A DNA stretch of 64,000 nucleotides from Asterella californica. Taxonomy: Eukaryota; Streptophyta; Marchantiopsida; Marchantiales; Aytoniaceae. A program made the position numbers and the translations under genes. A model generated the notes under the pieces. It did not search any database, was not told the origin of the DNA, and saw only the letters and a program-made list of their open reading frames with translations. The DNA lies in assembly GCA_036924285.1 (NCBI GenBank), contig JAYKYS010000007.1, positions 13,764,001 through 13,828,000 of the forward strand, written 5' to 3'. Below, in pieces: positions 21,928 to 32,254 of this stretch. Every line of letters starts with the position of its first letter. Position 1 is the stretch's first letter.

Positions 21928-23376
21928 ATGCAGGATAGAGAGCGTGACATCATCGTCATGTGTCCGCCGAGTACCGATTCAGCAGCACCGACTTTGAACA
22001 GCGATCGGAATTATGATTCAGTGCATGTGGAGCTTCAAGGAGAAGGATGTGGAGAGAGGGTAATGTCACCAACGGCAAGCTATGGAAGAGGACGATGCAG
22101 GCAATCGACACATGATGCGGATGATGAGGACTTGGAGCGAGCATCAGCTAGCAAAAAGCTGAAGAGAGCTCTAGTACTTTGCTCTTTTTGTATTCTTTTA
22201 GAAATTGTGGGAGGAAGTTTTGCGGGAAGTCTGGCAATTCTGTCAGACGCTGCCCATTTAGTGTCTGATCTCACAGGCTTTGCCAGCTCGCTATTAGCCC
22301 TAAGAACCTCGCAGTGGACGGCCACTCCCCAACACAGTTACGGTTACCTTCGTTTGGAAGTTCTCGGGGCCCTGGTGTCGGTGCAGAGCATCTGGCTTAT
22401 GACAGGATATATCGTTTATGAATCAGTCCAGAGACTTTATCTTCGACCGAGGCTTGTTGATGGGCGGTTGATGTGCTTCGTTGCTGCCCTGGGAGTTGCT
22501 GTGAACCTTGTAATGATTTTCTTGCTGGGTCATGGTCATCATCACAGTGGTGGTGCTTGCGAGGGGCATTCTCATCTCAATTTTCACCATCACGAACATA
22601 GCAAGACCGCAGATGGAAAATGCGACAGCCGTAAGCAGAATCACCACCATGCGGAGGCGAAGACGAACCAACTTGGTGGTGCGTGCCACTACCATGGTGA
22701 GGCGAATTCGACGACAATCAAGGCTTTAAAATATTCTCATCCAGATGAAAAGCCTCTCTCGACAGAAGGGGAGGAGGAAACGGTGAGGCTAGTGAGTAGC
22801 AGTACATCCTCATCAGACGAAGCTGAGCAGTGTCAGAGTGAGATCAGTATTTGTTGCGCAGGTCAAGCGCAGAGCAGCAACGAACATAATTATAACATTA
22901 ACCTCCGAGGCGCATACCTCCACGCTCTTGGTGACCTAATACAGAGCGTCGGGGTTATGATTACAGGAATCGCAATCTGGATCAAGCCGGAATGGCAGTT
23001 CATTGATCTATTGTGCTCTTTGTTCTTCTCCGTCATTGTTGTGTCAACTACCTTCAGGATGATCAAAGACGTGCTGTCTATTTTGATGGAGAGCACACCT
23101 CCAAACGTGGATGTGGAGGCTGTCAATAAAGGGCTCCTGGCGATTAAGGGAGTAGTTTCAGTAAATCAGCTTCATATTTGGGCACTCACCACTGGTACTA
23201 ATGTCCTCACTTGCCATCTGTACATCAAACCAGCAGCAGGAGCTCAAGCCAAGGATATTCTCCATACTGCTACCCGCTACTGTAGAGTCGACCAGAAAAT
23301 GAAACACGTTACTATACAAGTAGAGGATACCTCGTCTTCAGATTTTGAACAGGTGAGCACTGTGGGCATGGTATGA
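21928..23376 (+). CDS. MTP1-like: Vacuolar-type zinc transporter, cation diffusion facilitator (MTP1/ZAT type)
   Basis: Predicted 482 residues, intronless as in Arabidopsis MTP1, moving Zn2+ out of the cytosol in exchange for protons. After a polar N-terminal tail, six hydrophobic segments begin near residue 80. Zinc-site ligands are visible: D107, H110 and D114 in TM2 (LSDAAHLVSDL), H332 and D336 in TM5 (LHALGDLIQ). A cytosolic loop between TM4 and TM5 (about residues 201-325) is His-rich (GHGHHH, FHHHEH, NHHHAE) with several Cys, the hallmark of the plant Zn-CDF group. The C-terminal cytosolic domain (about 365-460) carries the usual VNQLHIWALT motif. It is longer than Arabidopsis MTP1 (398 residues), mostly because of the loop and tail. 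The start is the first in-frame ATG; an upstream GTG was ignored and an ATG at 21958 is an alternative. A ZDRE lies upstream. Confidence 0.93.
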   Translation: MQDRERDIIVMCPPSTDSAAPTLNSDRNYDSVHVELQGEGCGERVMSPTASYGRGRCRQSTHDADDEDLERASASKKLKRALVLCSFCILLEIVGGSFAGSLAILSDAAHLVSDLTGFASSLLALRTSQWTATPQHSYGYLRLEVLGALVSVQSIWLMTGYIVYESVQRLYLRPRLVDGRLMCFVAALGVAVNLVMIFLLGHGHHHSGGACEGHSHLNFHHHEHSKTADGKCDSRKQNHHHAEAKTNQLGGACHYHGEANSTTIKALKYSHPDEKPLSTEGEEETVRLVSSSTSSSDEAEQCQSEISICCAGQAQSSNEHNYNINLRGAYLHALGDLIQSVGVMITGIAIWIKPEWQFIDLLCSLFFSVIVVSTTFRMIKDVLSILMESTPPNVDVEAVNKGLLAIKGVVSVNQLHIWALTTGTNVLTCHLYIKPAAGAQAKDILHTATRYCRVDQKMKHVTIQVEDTSSSDFEQVSTVGMV

Positions 23377-23533
23377 GTTTACACGGTTTTGATACGAATG
23401 GAACCTTCTTCAGTCTGGAGATACTTAGCACCTCTGCAGCTTCCAGCATGAATGCAGCTCGAGAGAAATCTCTTTCAGAGTATTTGAAGAGTCTATGCAT
23501 CCCTTAAGCGGCACCCTCCATGCGGGGAGCTAA

Positions 23534-23625
23534 ACCCAGCAGACCTGATGGAACATACTCGACCCAGCAATTGATCACCACCCAACAGACCTGATGGAAC
23601 TTACTCGATCCAGCAATTGATCACC
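23534..23625 (+). repeat. Tandem 46-bp duplication in the transporter 3' region
   Basis: Two head-to-tail copies of ACCCA-CAGACCTGATGGAAC-TACTCGA-CCAGCAATTGATCACC differ at three positions. They lie about 160 bases after the transporter stop codon, so they could be within its 3' UTR. Confidence 0.8.
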
Positions 23626-23785
23626 TAGTAAGTGCGACATCTTGTTATCCATCGTCCCTGGAGTGCTAGGTTGGGTGCTAAGTTGAGGTTGTAATATTCA
23701 ACTATGTTTCTCTCTCGATGAAGATGGGCAATACAACCAGCAATGATCATCTAGGAACCGTGTTCAAGCCTTCAGAGGTTCAAGT

Positions 23786-24117
23786 TGTTGATATGTGTAG
23801 AACAAGCTCTTGAAACTACCATGTATAACATGCATGTATACAGTTAGTATACTTAATATAGATAATTTATGAGGATTCAACCCCTAATGTGTGTTAGTTA
23901 GTATACTTAAGGCACAGTTAATTTATGAGGATTTAACCTCTAATGTGTCTTACTCTCCTTATGTATTGAAATCATCCCTTAATTTGTTTTACTCTCCTTA
24001 TGTATTGAGGAGTGGTGTTGTCTCTAAGTTTGTTTTTTTGTTTTTTTTTCGAGATTCTTTTCTTTCTTGTTGGAGTGATGCTATGAGATTTGAGTTCTTG
24101 TTGTATACACCGTAACA
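23786..24117 (+). repeat. Copia 5' LTR
   Basis: Starts TGTTGATATG and ends CGTAACA. It shares with the 3' LTR the phrases CAAGCTCTTGAA-CTACCATGT, CAGTTAGTATACTTA and TTACTCTCCTTAT-TATTGA. A short internal duplication of the TTACTCTCCTTATGTATTGA part makes it longer than its mate. Confidence 0.8.
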
Positions 24118-24130
24118 TGGTATTAGAGCG
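24118..24130 (+). other. Copia primer-binding site (initiator tRNA-Met type)
   Basis: TGGTATTAGAGCG immediately follows the LTR. It differs at one base from the common plant PBS TGGTATCAGAGC, complementary to the 3' end of initiator tRNA-Met. Confidence 0.8.
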
Positions 24131-24650
24131 TGATGAGGTGTTATAATTTTCGCACAAAGAGATTTTTTTAGAGATCAAAATTCTAATACATCTTTGGTTG
24201 TTTGGAGCTACTTTCTCAAGTCTAGATTTCATTTTTCTTGGTTTAGCAAAAAGTGATAGCATTGATGATAATTTTTGAATTTTGAACTTGTTTCACTTGC
24301 CTTGTTTGTCATGCGTTCTTGTGAATTTTTTGCAATTTGAATCGGTCAACAAGTTTTGACTATACTTTTGAAATTATTCTATTCATTATAAGCAAATGAT
24401 TTCACAAGGTCTACCAAAAAAATCTTTTCTATAGACATTCCGAACTATTTCATTTTTAAGATATATTGTCTATTCAGTAGTTTGACCATGTATTTGAGAG
24501 TGTAGACGATGTTTTCCACAGTTGAATCATGAAGACTTACACTTAGACTTATATCTATATAATTCTAGTATCGACATTTATGTCATTATGTGAAATATCG
24601 ATGTATTTTGAAACATTATTCGTGTTTTCATTTTTTACATTTAACACATC

Positions 24651-25450
24651 ATGAGTAAAGTAATTACGTTTTCAACCATTATTGGTGAGTCTTTAGATAA
24701 AAATAACTATTCCATATGAAAATATCGCATGTTCGTCTTCTTGAAGAGCCAAGACTTGTTCGATTTGATCAGAAAGATAAAAGTGAAATCCGTTACAATT
24801 AACATATATCTTGATGTAGATGCATGGAACAAACGAGCTTGTCAAGTTTTGCATTAATTTTTTCTGTGTGTTTTATTTTCCATATCTGGTTACGTATAGT
24901 TAGTTGACAACCCCAAGGAAGTTTGGGATGCACTAGTTAATGTTTTTCATACATCTATCAAAACTAGTAAATTCTCAAGCAACAACTCTTGGATGTTAAA
25001 AAAGATTCATTGAGCATTACAGACTATGTCTACTAGGTTCGAGGTCTAGTCCAATCAATTAACAACACAAGTGTGAAAGTTAAGGATGATGATTTCATCC
25101 TACACACCATGGATGATCTTGGGAAGGAATACAAATTTTTCGAGATCCATTGTTGTCAAAGATACTTTTCTCAAGTTCGATCAATTGATTCTTATGTTAA
25201 TGTCAAAAAAGATTCGTCTTCAAGACAATGATTATTATATCTCATCATAAAGAACAAACTTTCTTTGTTGAAGGTAGAGACAAAAGACGAGAAAAATACT
25301 TCAATGGTAAAGATAAAAATCGATTTGATTTTTTTGGTGGAGGTCAATTCTCTCAACAACAACAGCAAATTAAAAGCGAGGATGAACAACGATATTGTGT
25401 ATACTGCAAAGCCAAAGGTCATGTGATCAAGATTTATTTCAAGAGGTAAG
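24651..25450 (+). pseudogene. Copia gag remnant
   Basis: Readable pieces include SKVITFSTIIGESLDKNNYS, then FLKSQDLFDLI after a TGA standing where Trp is expected, then LVDNPKEVWDALVNVFH. A degenerate zinc knuckle CVYCKAKGHVIK is near the end, with the last Cys lost. This is the usual layout of copia gag (UBN2/DUF4219 type). Several stops prevent translation. Confidence 0.7.
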
Positions 25451-25751
25451 CAAACATCAAGTTTGGTAAGCTTCTACAGTAAAACTAGGTGTCCACGGAA
25501 GAACATTTTTCAAATGATAGTCTTCTAATGACGACACATGTCACATGTCATGGGTTCCATGAGCAAACTTGTTGATGAATGATTTATTGATTCGGGAGTT
25601 TAGAACCACATGACAACAAATGATGAATGATTCAACTAAAAGAAGCCATTGACAACATCAACAATAGATCATATTGGTGATGATACCCAGCACAACATTA
25701 CACATATAGGTATGTGTAACATTTTTTATTGTATCTTCAAACATTTTTGCT

Positions 25752-27216
25752 TTGGGAGATGTATTGTATGTGCTGATCATTACTAGGAGTCTAGTTTTAG
25801 TAGGTCAGATGGTGGTACAGAGTTATCAAGTTTGGTTCATCCGCAAGGGACGTCTTGTTGAAATCAATGATAACAATGTAGTGACTAGAGGGTCCATAGT
25901 AGAAAGACTATTTAAATTGGATGATGTTCGCTCGCAACTTCAAGCTGCAATGTTTATTCATATTTTTAGAATCTTAGATTTATGTTATATGAACTACAGC
26001 GGTTGAAGACCTTACTTACGTCAAAGTTAGTTACAGATCTTCCTAAGTTCACATCTTCTTTCTCACATATTTGTGAAGCTTGTCAGTTTGGCAAGCATGT
26101 TAAGCAACCATTTCACCACCAGGACACAAGAGCCTCCAAGGTGTTGGAGTTAATATATTTTGATGTATGGATTGCATTTCAAGCAAGCTTGAATGGTTCC
26201 CAGTACTTCATCGCATTGATGAAGTATACGTAGATGACTTCTCGTGATTTACTTAGGTCTACTTCTTCAAGGTCAAGTCAGACGTCTTTGTTATGTTTCA
26301 ATTATTCAAGACCTTAATTGAGAAGCAATATAAAGATTGCATCTTACGACTCCGTTCGGATGGAGGAGACGAGTTCATCTCTCGTCACTTTGATACATTT
26401 TTGCAAGAGCATGGGATCAAAAGAGAGCTCACGTGCAAATACAACCCGCACCAAAATGATGTAGTAGAGAGGAAGAACTGACACATTGTAGAATCAACAC
26501 ATGCATGCTGAATGAGAAGTCTATGTCTAAGTGTTAATGGACGGAAGCTATTGCTTGTGTTGTCTATCGCATGAATCATGCACCAACTGCAGCGATACAT
26601 AAGAAGATCTCATACGAGATATTGGTAGACAAGAAACCAGACCTCTCAAGTCTCAAAGTGTTTGGTTCTGTATGTTTTGTACATCGTATTAAAGAAAAGG
26701 CACACTAAGCTGGACGCGAAAGTTGAGAAGTGTATCTTCTTAGGCTATGCTTCCAATACGAAGGCATATAAATGTTAAATTTGGACTTTGAGGAGATTGT
26801 TCATCAGTAGAGATATTATTTTTGATGAGTTGTTATCTCAGGTGACGTCAAGTTATGTTGTTGTTTCGTTCTCTGTTCTATCCTCTGTCCAATCAATTCA
26901 AGTTGGTTCTACAACAACTCAAGCCACTAGTTCAAGTACTGGTAGTGTTATATTTCATCCAATGTGCATGAGAGCTCCTTGGTCTTGCCAAGTCTTCACA
27001 ATTGCTATACCTACGGTTCAGGTCCCTCCATTTTTTGTCCAACCTACACAAGTTGCACATTCCAACAGCTCTCCAGTGTTGCAACAAATGATCAATGAGC
27101 AACGCAATGCAAATTTTGTGCATGTTTTTGAGAACCATGTCAACATTTCTCAACCATATCAAGGATCTGAAGTTGGACCATTAGGTCAATCTGATCTGCG
27201 GAGGTCCAAAGAGTGA
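25752..27216 (+). pseudogene. Copia integrase remnant
   Basis: The Cys pair of the HHCC region is seen in HICEACQFGKHVKQPF. The catalytic core shows FDVWIAF (first Asp, in the expected place), LRSDGGDEFISRHF (second Asp) and NPHQNDVVERKN (Glu). A later block FISRDIIFDE matches the region following the integrase in copia polyproteins. Frames are interrupted repeatedly, for example by a TGA after ERKN at 26481. Confidence 0.75.
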
Positions 27217-27362
27217 GACATCTTGTCCAACATTTTCAATGTGGAGGTTTCTTAGCTGAACACCATACCTACATGGTGAATGTCATACAAGAGCAAGAAT
27301 TGAATTCTCTTGAAAAGACGATGCATCAAACAGAATGAGTGCAAGCCAAGCTCAAGATATAA

Positions 27363-27763
27363 GATCTACGTCAGGTTTTGTCTTCAGTCTTGTAGACTCT
27401 GCTATTAGCTAACAATTGAAGAAGCAACTTACAGTTGCTCTGTCATCCACTGAAACAGAATACAGAGGTGCCACTAATATCACTTGCGAATCTGTTTGGC
27501 TTCACACCTTACTAAAAGATATGGGTGTCAAATTTTTTGATCCTGTTGTTTTACATAGAGACAATATCAGCAATATTGAATTTGCTTCTAATCATGTTTT
27601 TCATGCTAGAATCATGCATATAGAGGTTCATTATCACTTTACACGAGAAAAAGTATTGGCTGGAGAGGTAGATCTGAGATATGTACTTAAAGGTGAACAA
27701 GTTGCTGCTATATTCACCAAGCTTTATCTAGAGATAAATCTGATATTTTCAGATTATGTCTAG
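27363..27763 (+). pseudogene. Copia RNase H remnant
   Basis: The frame reads STSGFVFSL, then LKKQLTVALSSTETEYRGAT, VLHRDNISNIEFASNHVFHA and HIEVHYHFTRE, the standard copia RNase H series. It follows directly on integrase-linker sequence, with the reverse transcriptase absent. Confidence 0.8.
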
Positions 27764-27797
27764 GTGTTAAAGATATTGATATGAGTTTGAAGATGAC

Positions 27798-28084
27798 TGT
27801 TGATATAGTACAAGCTCTTGAAGCTACCATGTCTAACTTGTACATATACAGTTAGTATACTTAGGGCACAGTTAAGTTACAGGACCCAACCTAATGTGTT
27901 TTACTCTCCTTATATATTGAGAAAGAGTGATGTCTCTAGGTTAGTTCCTTTGGTGATATTTCTCTTCTTTTTTTTGTTCCTCTTGTAAGAAGACTTCGAG
28001 AGACTCCTTCTTTCTTGGAAGTTTTTCTTCCCTTGTTGGAGTGGTGCTATGAGTGTTGGATTCTTGTTGTCATACATCGAAACA
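27798..28084 (+). repeat. Copia 3' LTR
   Basis: It matches the 5' LTR but is 45 bases shorter and considerably diverged. The expected polypurine tract in front of it is degraded to TTTGAAGATGAC. Confidence 0.75.
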
Positions 28085-29049
28085 CATATAACTGTCTACT
28101 GTTAGGATTTCAGGATAGGCAAGTGCAGCGGCTGCAACCTCCCTAATGCAGCTATGCAAAGCTCAAGAACTTTCTGTACTTTCCTCGCACATATGCAAAT
28201 TGTATCTGCAGAGCATGTCAGAGTTGTTAGACCAGTACATCAACCTAAGAGCAGCGTGGTTGATGTCATCGTAAGAAGTAGAGCCGAGAAGAATTGAACT
28301 CGAACTTCCAGAAACTCCCCATGTCAAGCTTACCAATCCAGCATAGTCAACATTTGTAGGAAGGGTCGCCTCGAGGTTGGGCATGAGGCAGAGTTGTCTT
28401 GGATAGAGGCATGGTTTGCTTAGCGATTTAAGGTCACACTCCATTATACAAATCAAACTGCGAAGATATGTTTCGTTTCGTCTCGATCCCGCATCATATA
28501 GTTGTATACATCCAATCGTTAATCTTTACAATCATGTACATACTCATTTGGCGCACCACTAAAATCCATTTGATGCGTTGGTATCATCTTATAAGTCTTT
28601 GGAGGCATCATCTACGGACCACGAAGCTTACAGTTTTGTACCATTATGAATCTACAGGAGGATGGACACCGCTTGAATTTTGACCTTTTTTCTTGAACAG
28701 CATCCGAAAAACAAGACTGGCTTTAACAATATCAGTGTAGGATTGCAACAAAAGACTTCGAGTGAATATTTACTAAAAATTAATAAACAGAGAAAGATTT
28801 ATATTTATCTATCCGTTGTTGAGGAGTTCATTCTTTTCAATCGTAAAGCGATCTCTCTCTAGTCGAGTAATCTACACCTCTTCATTTCTGAACACACTCT
28901 ACGCGCATTATATGCTAAGGGCTTATCATAAACTGCTCCACACCATGTTTCCTGAAGAGATATTTTTTTCACTTGTTGCATTTAAGCGTGATTGCTGTAT
29001 ACATATGTTTTTTTATGCTCTATAACATCAACATACTTGGGAGTTGGTT
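28085..29049. other. Non-coding between two copia pieces
   Basis: I see no gene. A minus-strand frame at 28163-28456 has no motif. The end of this stretch blends into the detached copia RT block. Confidence 0.4.
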
Positions 29050-30047
29050 GATTTATCTTATGGTAAAGAAAGCCATAGGTTGTAGATGGGTTTACAAGAT
29101 CAAGAGGAATTCGGATGGTTCCGTCAACATGCACAAGATGAGTCTTGTGACTAAAGGCTATGCACAGTAGTATGACCTTGACTTTAAAGAAACCTTCAAT
29201 CTGGTAGCCAAGATGGCTTTCATACGCACCCTTGTGACATTGACTACAAATAAAAGATGGCAATTGCATCAGATGGAGTTCAATAATGCTCTTTTGAACG
29301 GAGATTTCAAGAGGAGGTCTACATGGTGCAACCCTTTGGATACGAAGACCAGAGGTATTCAAATAAAGTTCGTAGACTCCAAAAGTCCTTGTATGGACTT
29401 AAGCAAGCTCAAAGAGCTTGGAATGCCAAGATTAACTCATTTCTACTATTGTTTGGCTTTCGTCTATGTTGTTCAGATTCTCACTGTACTCTTTGCAGAT
29501 CGATGATAACACAATACTGATCATCATCTATGTAGATGATCTAATTATCAACATGTGAGAGCTTTATCAAACAAGTGAATGATCAGTTGAAAGGGGAGTT
29601 TGATATGAAAGATCTAGATGAATTAAAGTATTTTCTGGCTATTGAGTTCATCAAGGATGGAGGTGATACATGGCTGTTACAGAGACAGTATGCTCTGAAT
29701 AAGCTAGAACAGTTTGGGATGACCGCTTGTAAGCCTGTCTTTACTCTTCTTGCGTCTTCTCTGAAGTTGAATGCTGAGGATTGTGAGACAGATCTGAATT
29801 TCTATAGACAGATTGTATGCAGCTTGATCTGCTTGATCATTACTAGACATGATTTAAGTTATGTTGTAGGGCTAGTTAGTCAATTCATGCAAGCACTTAG
29901 GAAACCTCATCTTAAAGCAGTTTGACGGATTCTACTATACGTGAAGTTCACAATCCAGTATGGACTTCACTATGCAGCGGGTGGTCTTTTCTTGTTACAT
30001 GGTTTTACTGATGCAGACTGTGCAAGAAGAAATTCATATGATCTTTG
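29050..30047 (+). pseudogene. Detached copia reverse transcriptase fragment
   Basis: Reads CRWVYKIKRNSDGS, LVTKGYAQ, then after a TAG the ETFN block, QMEFNNALLNGDFK, KSLYGLKQAQRAWNAKI, IIIYVDDLIIN with the YVDD catalytic box, and LKGEFDMKDLDELKYFLAIE. It ends HGFTDADCARRNSYDL, which is where RNase H would begin. No integrase lies before it and no RNase H after it. It is either the missing middle of the copia at 23786-28084, moved downstream, or a second truncated copy. Confidence 0.8.
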
Positions 30048-31572
30048 ATAAGACCAAATGAATTTTGTGACTATTGGTGTGTTCAGTCTTCTTAATTATC
30101 AGTTATTAGCGGCAAAGCCAATCTGAAAAAGAATTTATCTGCTAACTCCATCCATTTTGTCATGCTTGCTGTCTGGTAGTCGTCAACCTTCTGGTAGTCG
30201 TCAAACTAGCTTGTGATATCGATGTGATTTTTTCTGGAGTATATAGACATACTCCAGAAATTACAGTTGCGTTCTTCATTATAGAAGCCGAGATATGTTT
30301 GAAGCTTGGTATTCAGCTTAAACCAACTTCGAGATGAGAAGTCAATTTCACAAGCAAAAACCTTCCCCGTTGTCATGTCTGGGTGCAGAAGTGAACTATC
30401 TCTTGCCATTTTTCACAACTAGCCATTGCATCATCCGATTGTTTTCTTCTGTTTGGGTCACAAGAAAAATTGTCTCGCGCTGTTATCCATACACTGTAAG
30501 TACTCATGTACCGTAGAGAGCGAATGAATGAATCATAAGTGAAGTGCGTCGGGAAGGTGGCTGCAACCTAAAGACTTTATCGTCACCAATGACTAAAAGA
30601 TTGATTTCTCAATATAATTTGATGTATCACAAAACCCTTCGAAAGGTTTAGGCCCCAAGCCCACATAGATTGTTGTAGTGAAAGTTTATCATCGTTTCTT
30701 GTTCGATAATAAGGAGTGCAGATCATATATGAGACTTACTTTTCCAATAAAGCGGGAACGTAAAAGTCCACATACATTAATGATTTCTAAGGGATACCCC
30801 AGGTACCCTCTCCAAGTAGTTTGGGATGCACAGTTCAAATATATTTACACGTATAATGTATTGTGATGACATGGATGGCAGATTTCATGGGCTTTGATGA
30901 CACTGATCTCCAAAAGTTTTGCTTACTCAGTGATGATTGTATGTTTAGAGGGCAAAAAGTAATGACTGCATGCTTACGTTTTCACATGTATGAGTATGTT
31001 TAATTTCTAAATTACTAGGAGGACAAAACGGCCTCACACTACAAAAATTAACTTCGGTCCAGAGATTGAAAAAATAGAGCTTTAATTCAAAAAACTAATA
31101 TGTACGACTGGGTCCTTAGTGATAAATTGAACAGTGTATATCGACCTCTCTATCTTAAATGGAGATGTGATGCACCAACGTTGATGATCTATGTAAAAGT
31201 GCAAGTGCGATGTCTTCAACTTCATATGTCTCGATGATTAGACGAAGGGTAGTCTGTATGTCTATATGCTTATGTTGCACATAAACAAATCTCAGCACGA
31301 GTAACTTTGATCCGCGAGAGATGAAACAAGTTGAACTGATTCGTGCATGGGAGTTAGATCCTCAATTCGAACCGATGAAAATCAACATGGACACTAACGT
31401 TTCAAATACATTCCTCCTTACATGATGTCCCTTAAACCCCCGGTGCGGGTATAAAAGGCAGAAAAGGAATATTGCTTCTTACAAGGACAATGGGGTTTAA
31501 CTTTTCTTGATATAAATAACTCCCAACAAGAATATCAAGAAGTAAATATCTGCTTTCATGATTTCTGCGAGA
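30048..31572. other. Non-coding, no feature recognised
   Basis: AT-rich with short frames only. A direct repeat of TCTGGTAGTCGTCAA occurs at about 30172-30205. A TATAAAAGG string at 31450 lies about 120 bases before the Gypsy-1 end region. Confidence 0.4.
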
Positions 31573-31680
31573 TGTCGTGCGCATACACATTGCTACACAA
31601 CATACATCGCTGTCCGAGGTACACCACACATACACATAACACATGGACGATGTCATACACATACACAAGTGTACCACAAT
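31573..31680 (+). repeat. 108-bp repeat A, outer copy
   Basis: TGTCGTGCGCATACACA...GTGTACCACAAT. An almost identical copy is at 31976-32083, on the other side of the 294-bp terminal repeat. It is rich in ACATACACA phrases. It may be part of a longer LTR that is duplicated at this end only. Confidence 0.85.
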
Positions 31681-31973
31681 AATCTGAATACAGAGATTAC
31701 CATCTCCAACATCACAACAAGGACTACTCACAAACGGTCAAGCCAAACCCACTCTAAACGCGAAGAGAATCCGGGTTACACTCAACTAGACTATCCACCA
31801 TAGCCTGGAGCTTGAAGGCTCAACTCAAAGAACTAAGGCCTCCAAGCCCTACCTGCGAAGTTTACCCCTAGTGGGCTCTCTCTCCAACTCGCCCTAACGG
31901 CACTAACGGTCTTACCGGGATGCGCCACTTCGCACTCGGTCAACCTAGCCGAGGTGCCCAAACTGACGTGACA
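31680..31973 (-). repeat. Gypsy-1 terminal repeat, 3' copy (294 bp)
   Basis: It matches 41210-41503 over 294 bases with four substitutions and no indel. In element orientation it begins TGTCACGTCAG. In this copy the 108-bp A repeat lies on both sides of it; the other end lacks A. Confidence 0.9.
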
Positions 31974-31975
31974 GC

Positions 31976-32083
31976 TGTCGTGCGCATACACATCGCTACA
32001 CAACATACATCGCTGTCAGAGGTACACCACACATACACATAACACATGGACGATGTCATACACATACACAAGTGTACCACAAT
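31976..32083 (+). repeat. 108-bp repeat A, inner copy
   Basis: It is separated from the 294-bp repeat by only GC. In element orientation it starts TGTGGTACAC directly after the polypurine tract, so the true 3' LTR may begin here and be about 400 bp (A plus the 294-bp block). Confidence 0.8.
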
Positions 32084-32096
32084 CGCCCCCCTAACT
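32084..32096 (-). other. Gypsy-1 polypurine tract
   Basis: On the minus strand TTAGGGGGGCGAT directly precedes TGTGGTACAC. This is the expected place and composition for the plus-strand primer of an LTR retrotransposon. Confidence 0.6.
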
Positions 32097-32254
32097 GGCG
32101 GTTAGGTCCCTCTAACTCCAGATAGCTCCATATCCCAACTACGTGATACACACCTTCATGGGTGCAAGGATCAGGAGGCCGGGTGCTACATTGCCCCATC
32201 GTTAGTCGCCTGTCTGCAATCCATACCACGCAAAGATCTAATCGACTATCTCCG

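Larger units (their letters stand above)
23786..28084 (+). mobile_element. Decayed Ty1/copia element
   Basis: Two similar terminal repeats (23786-24117 and 27798-28084) both start TGTTGATAT and end in ACA. A primer-binding site follows the first. Between them are remnants of gag, integrase and RNase H on the plus strand, in order but with many stops. The reverse transcriptase is missing from its expected place between the integrase and RNase H. No clear target duplication was found in the flanks. Age appears considerable. Confidence 0.85.
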
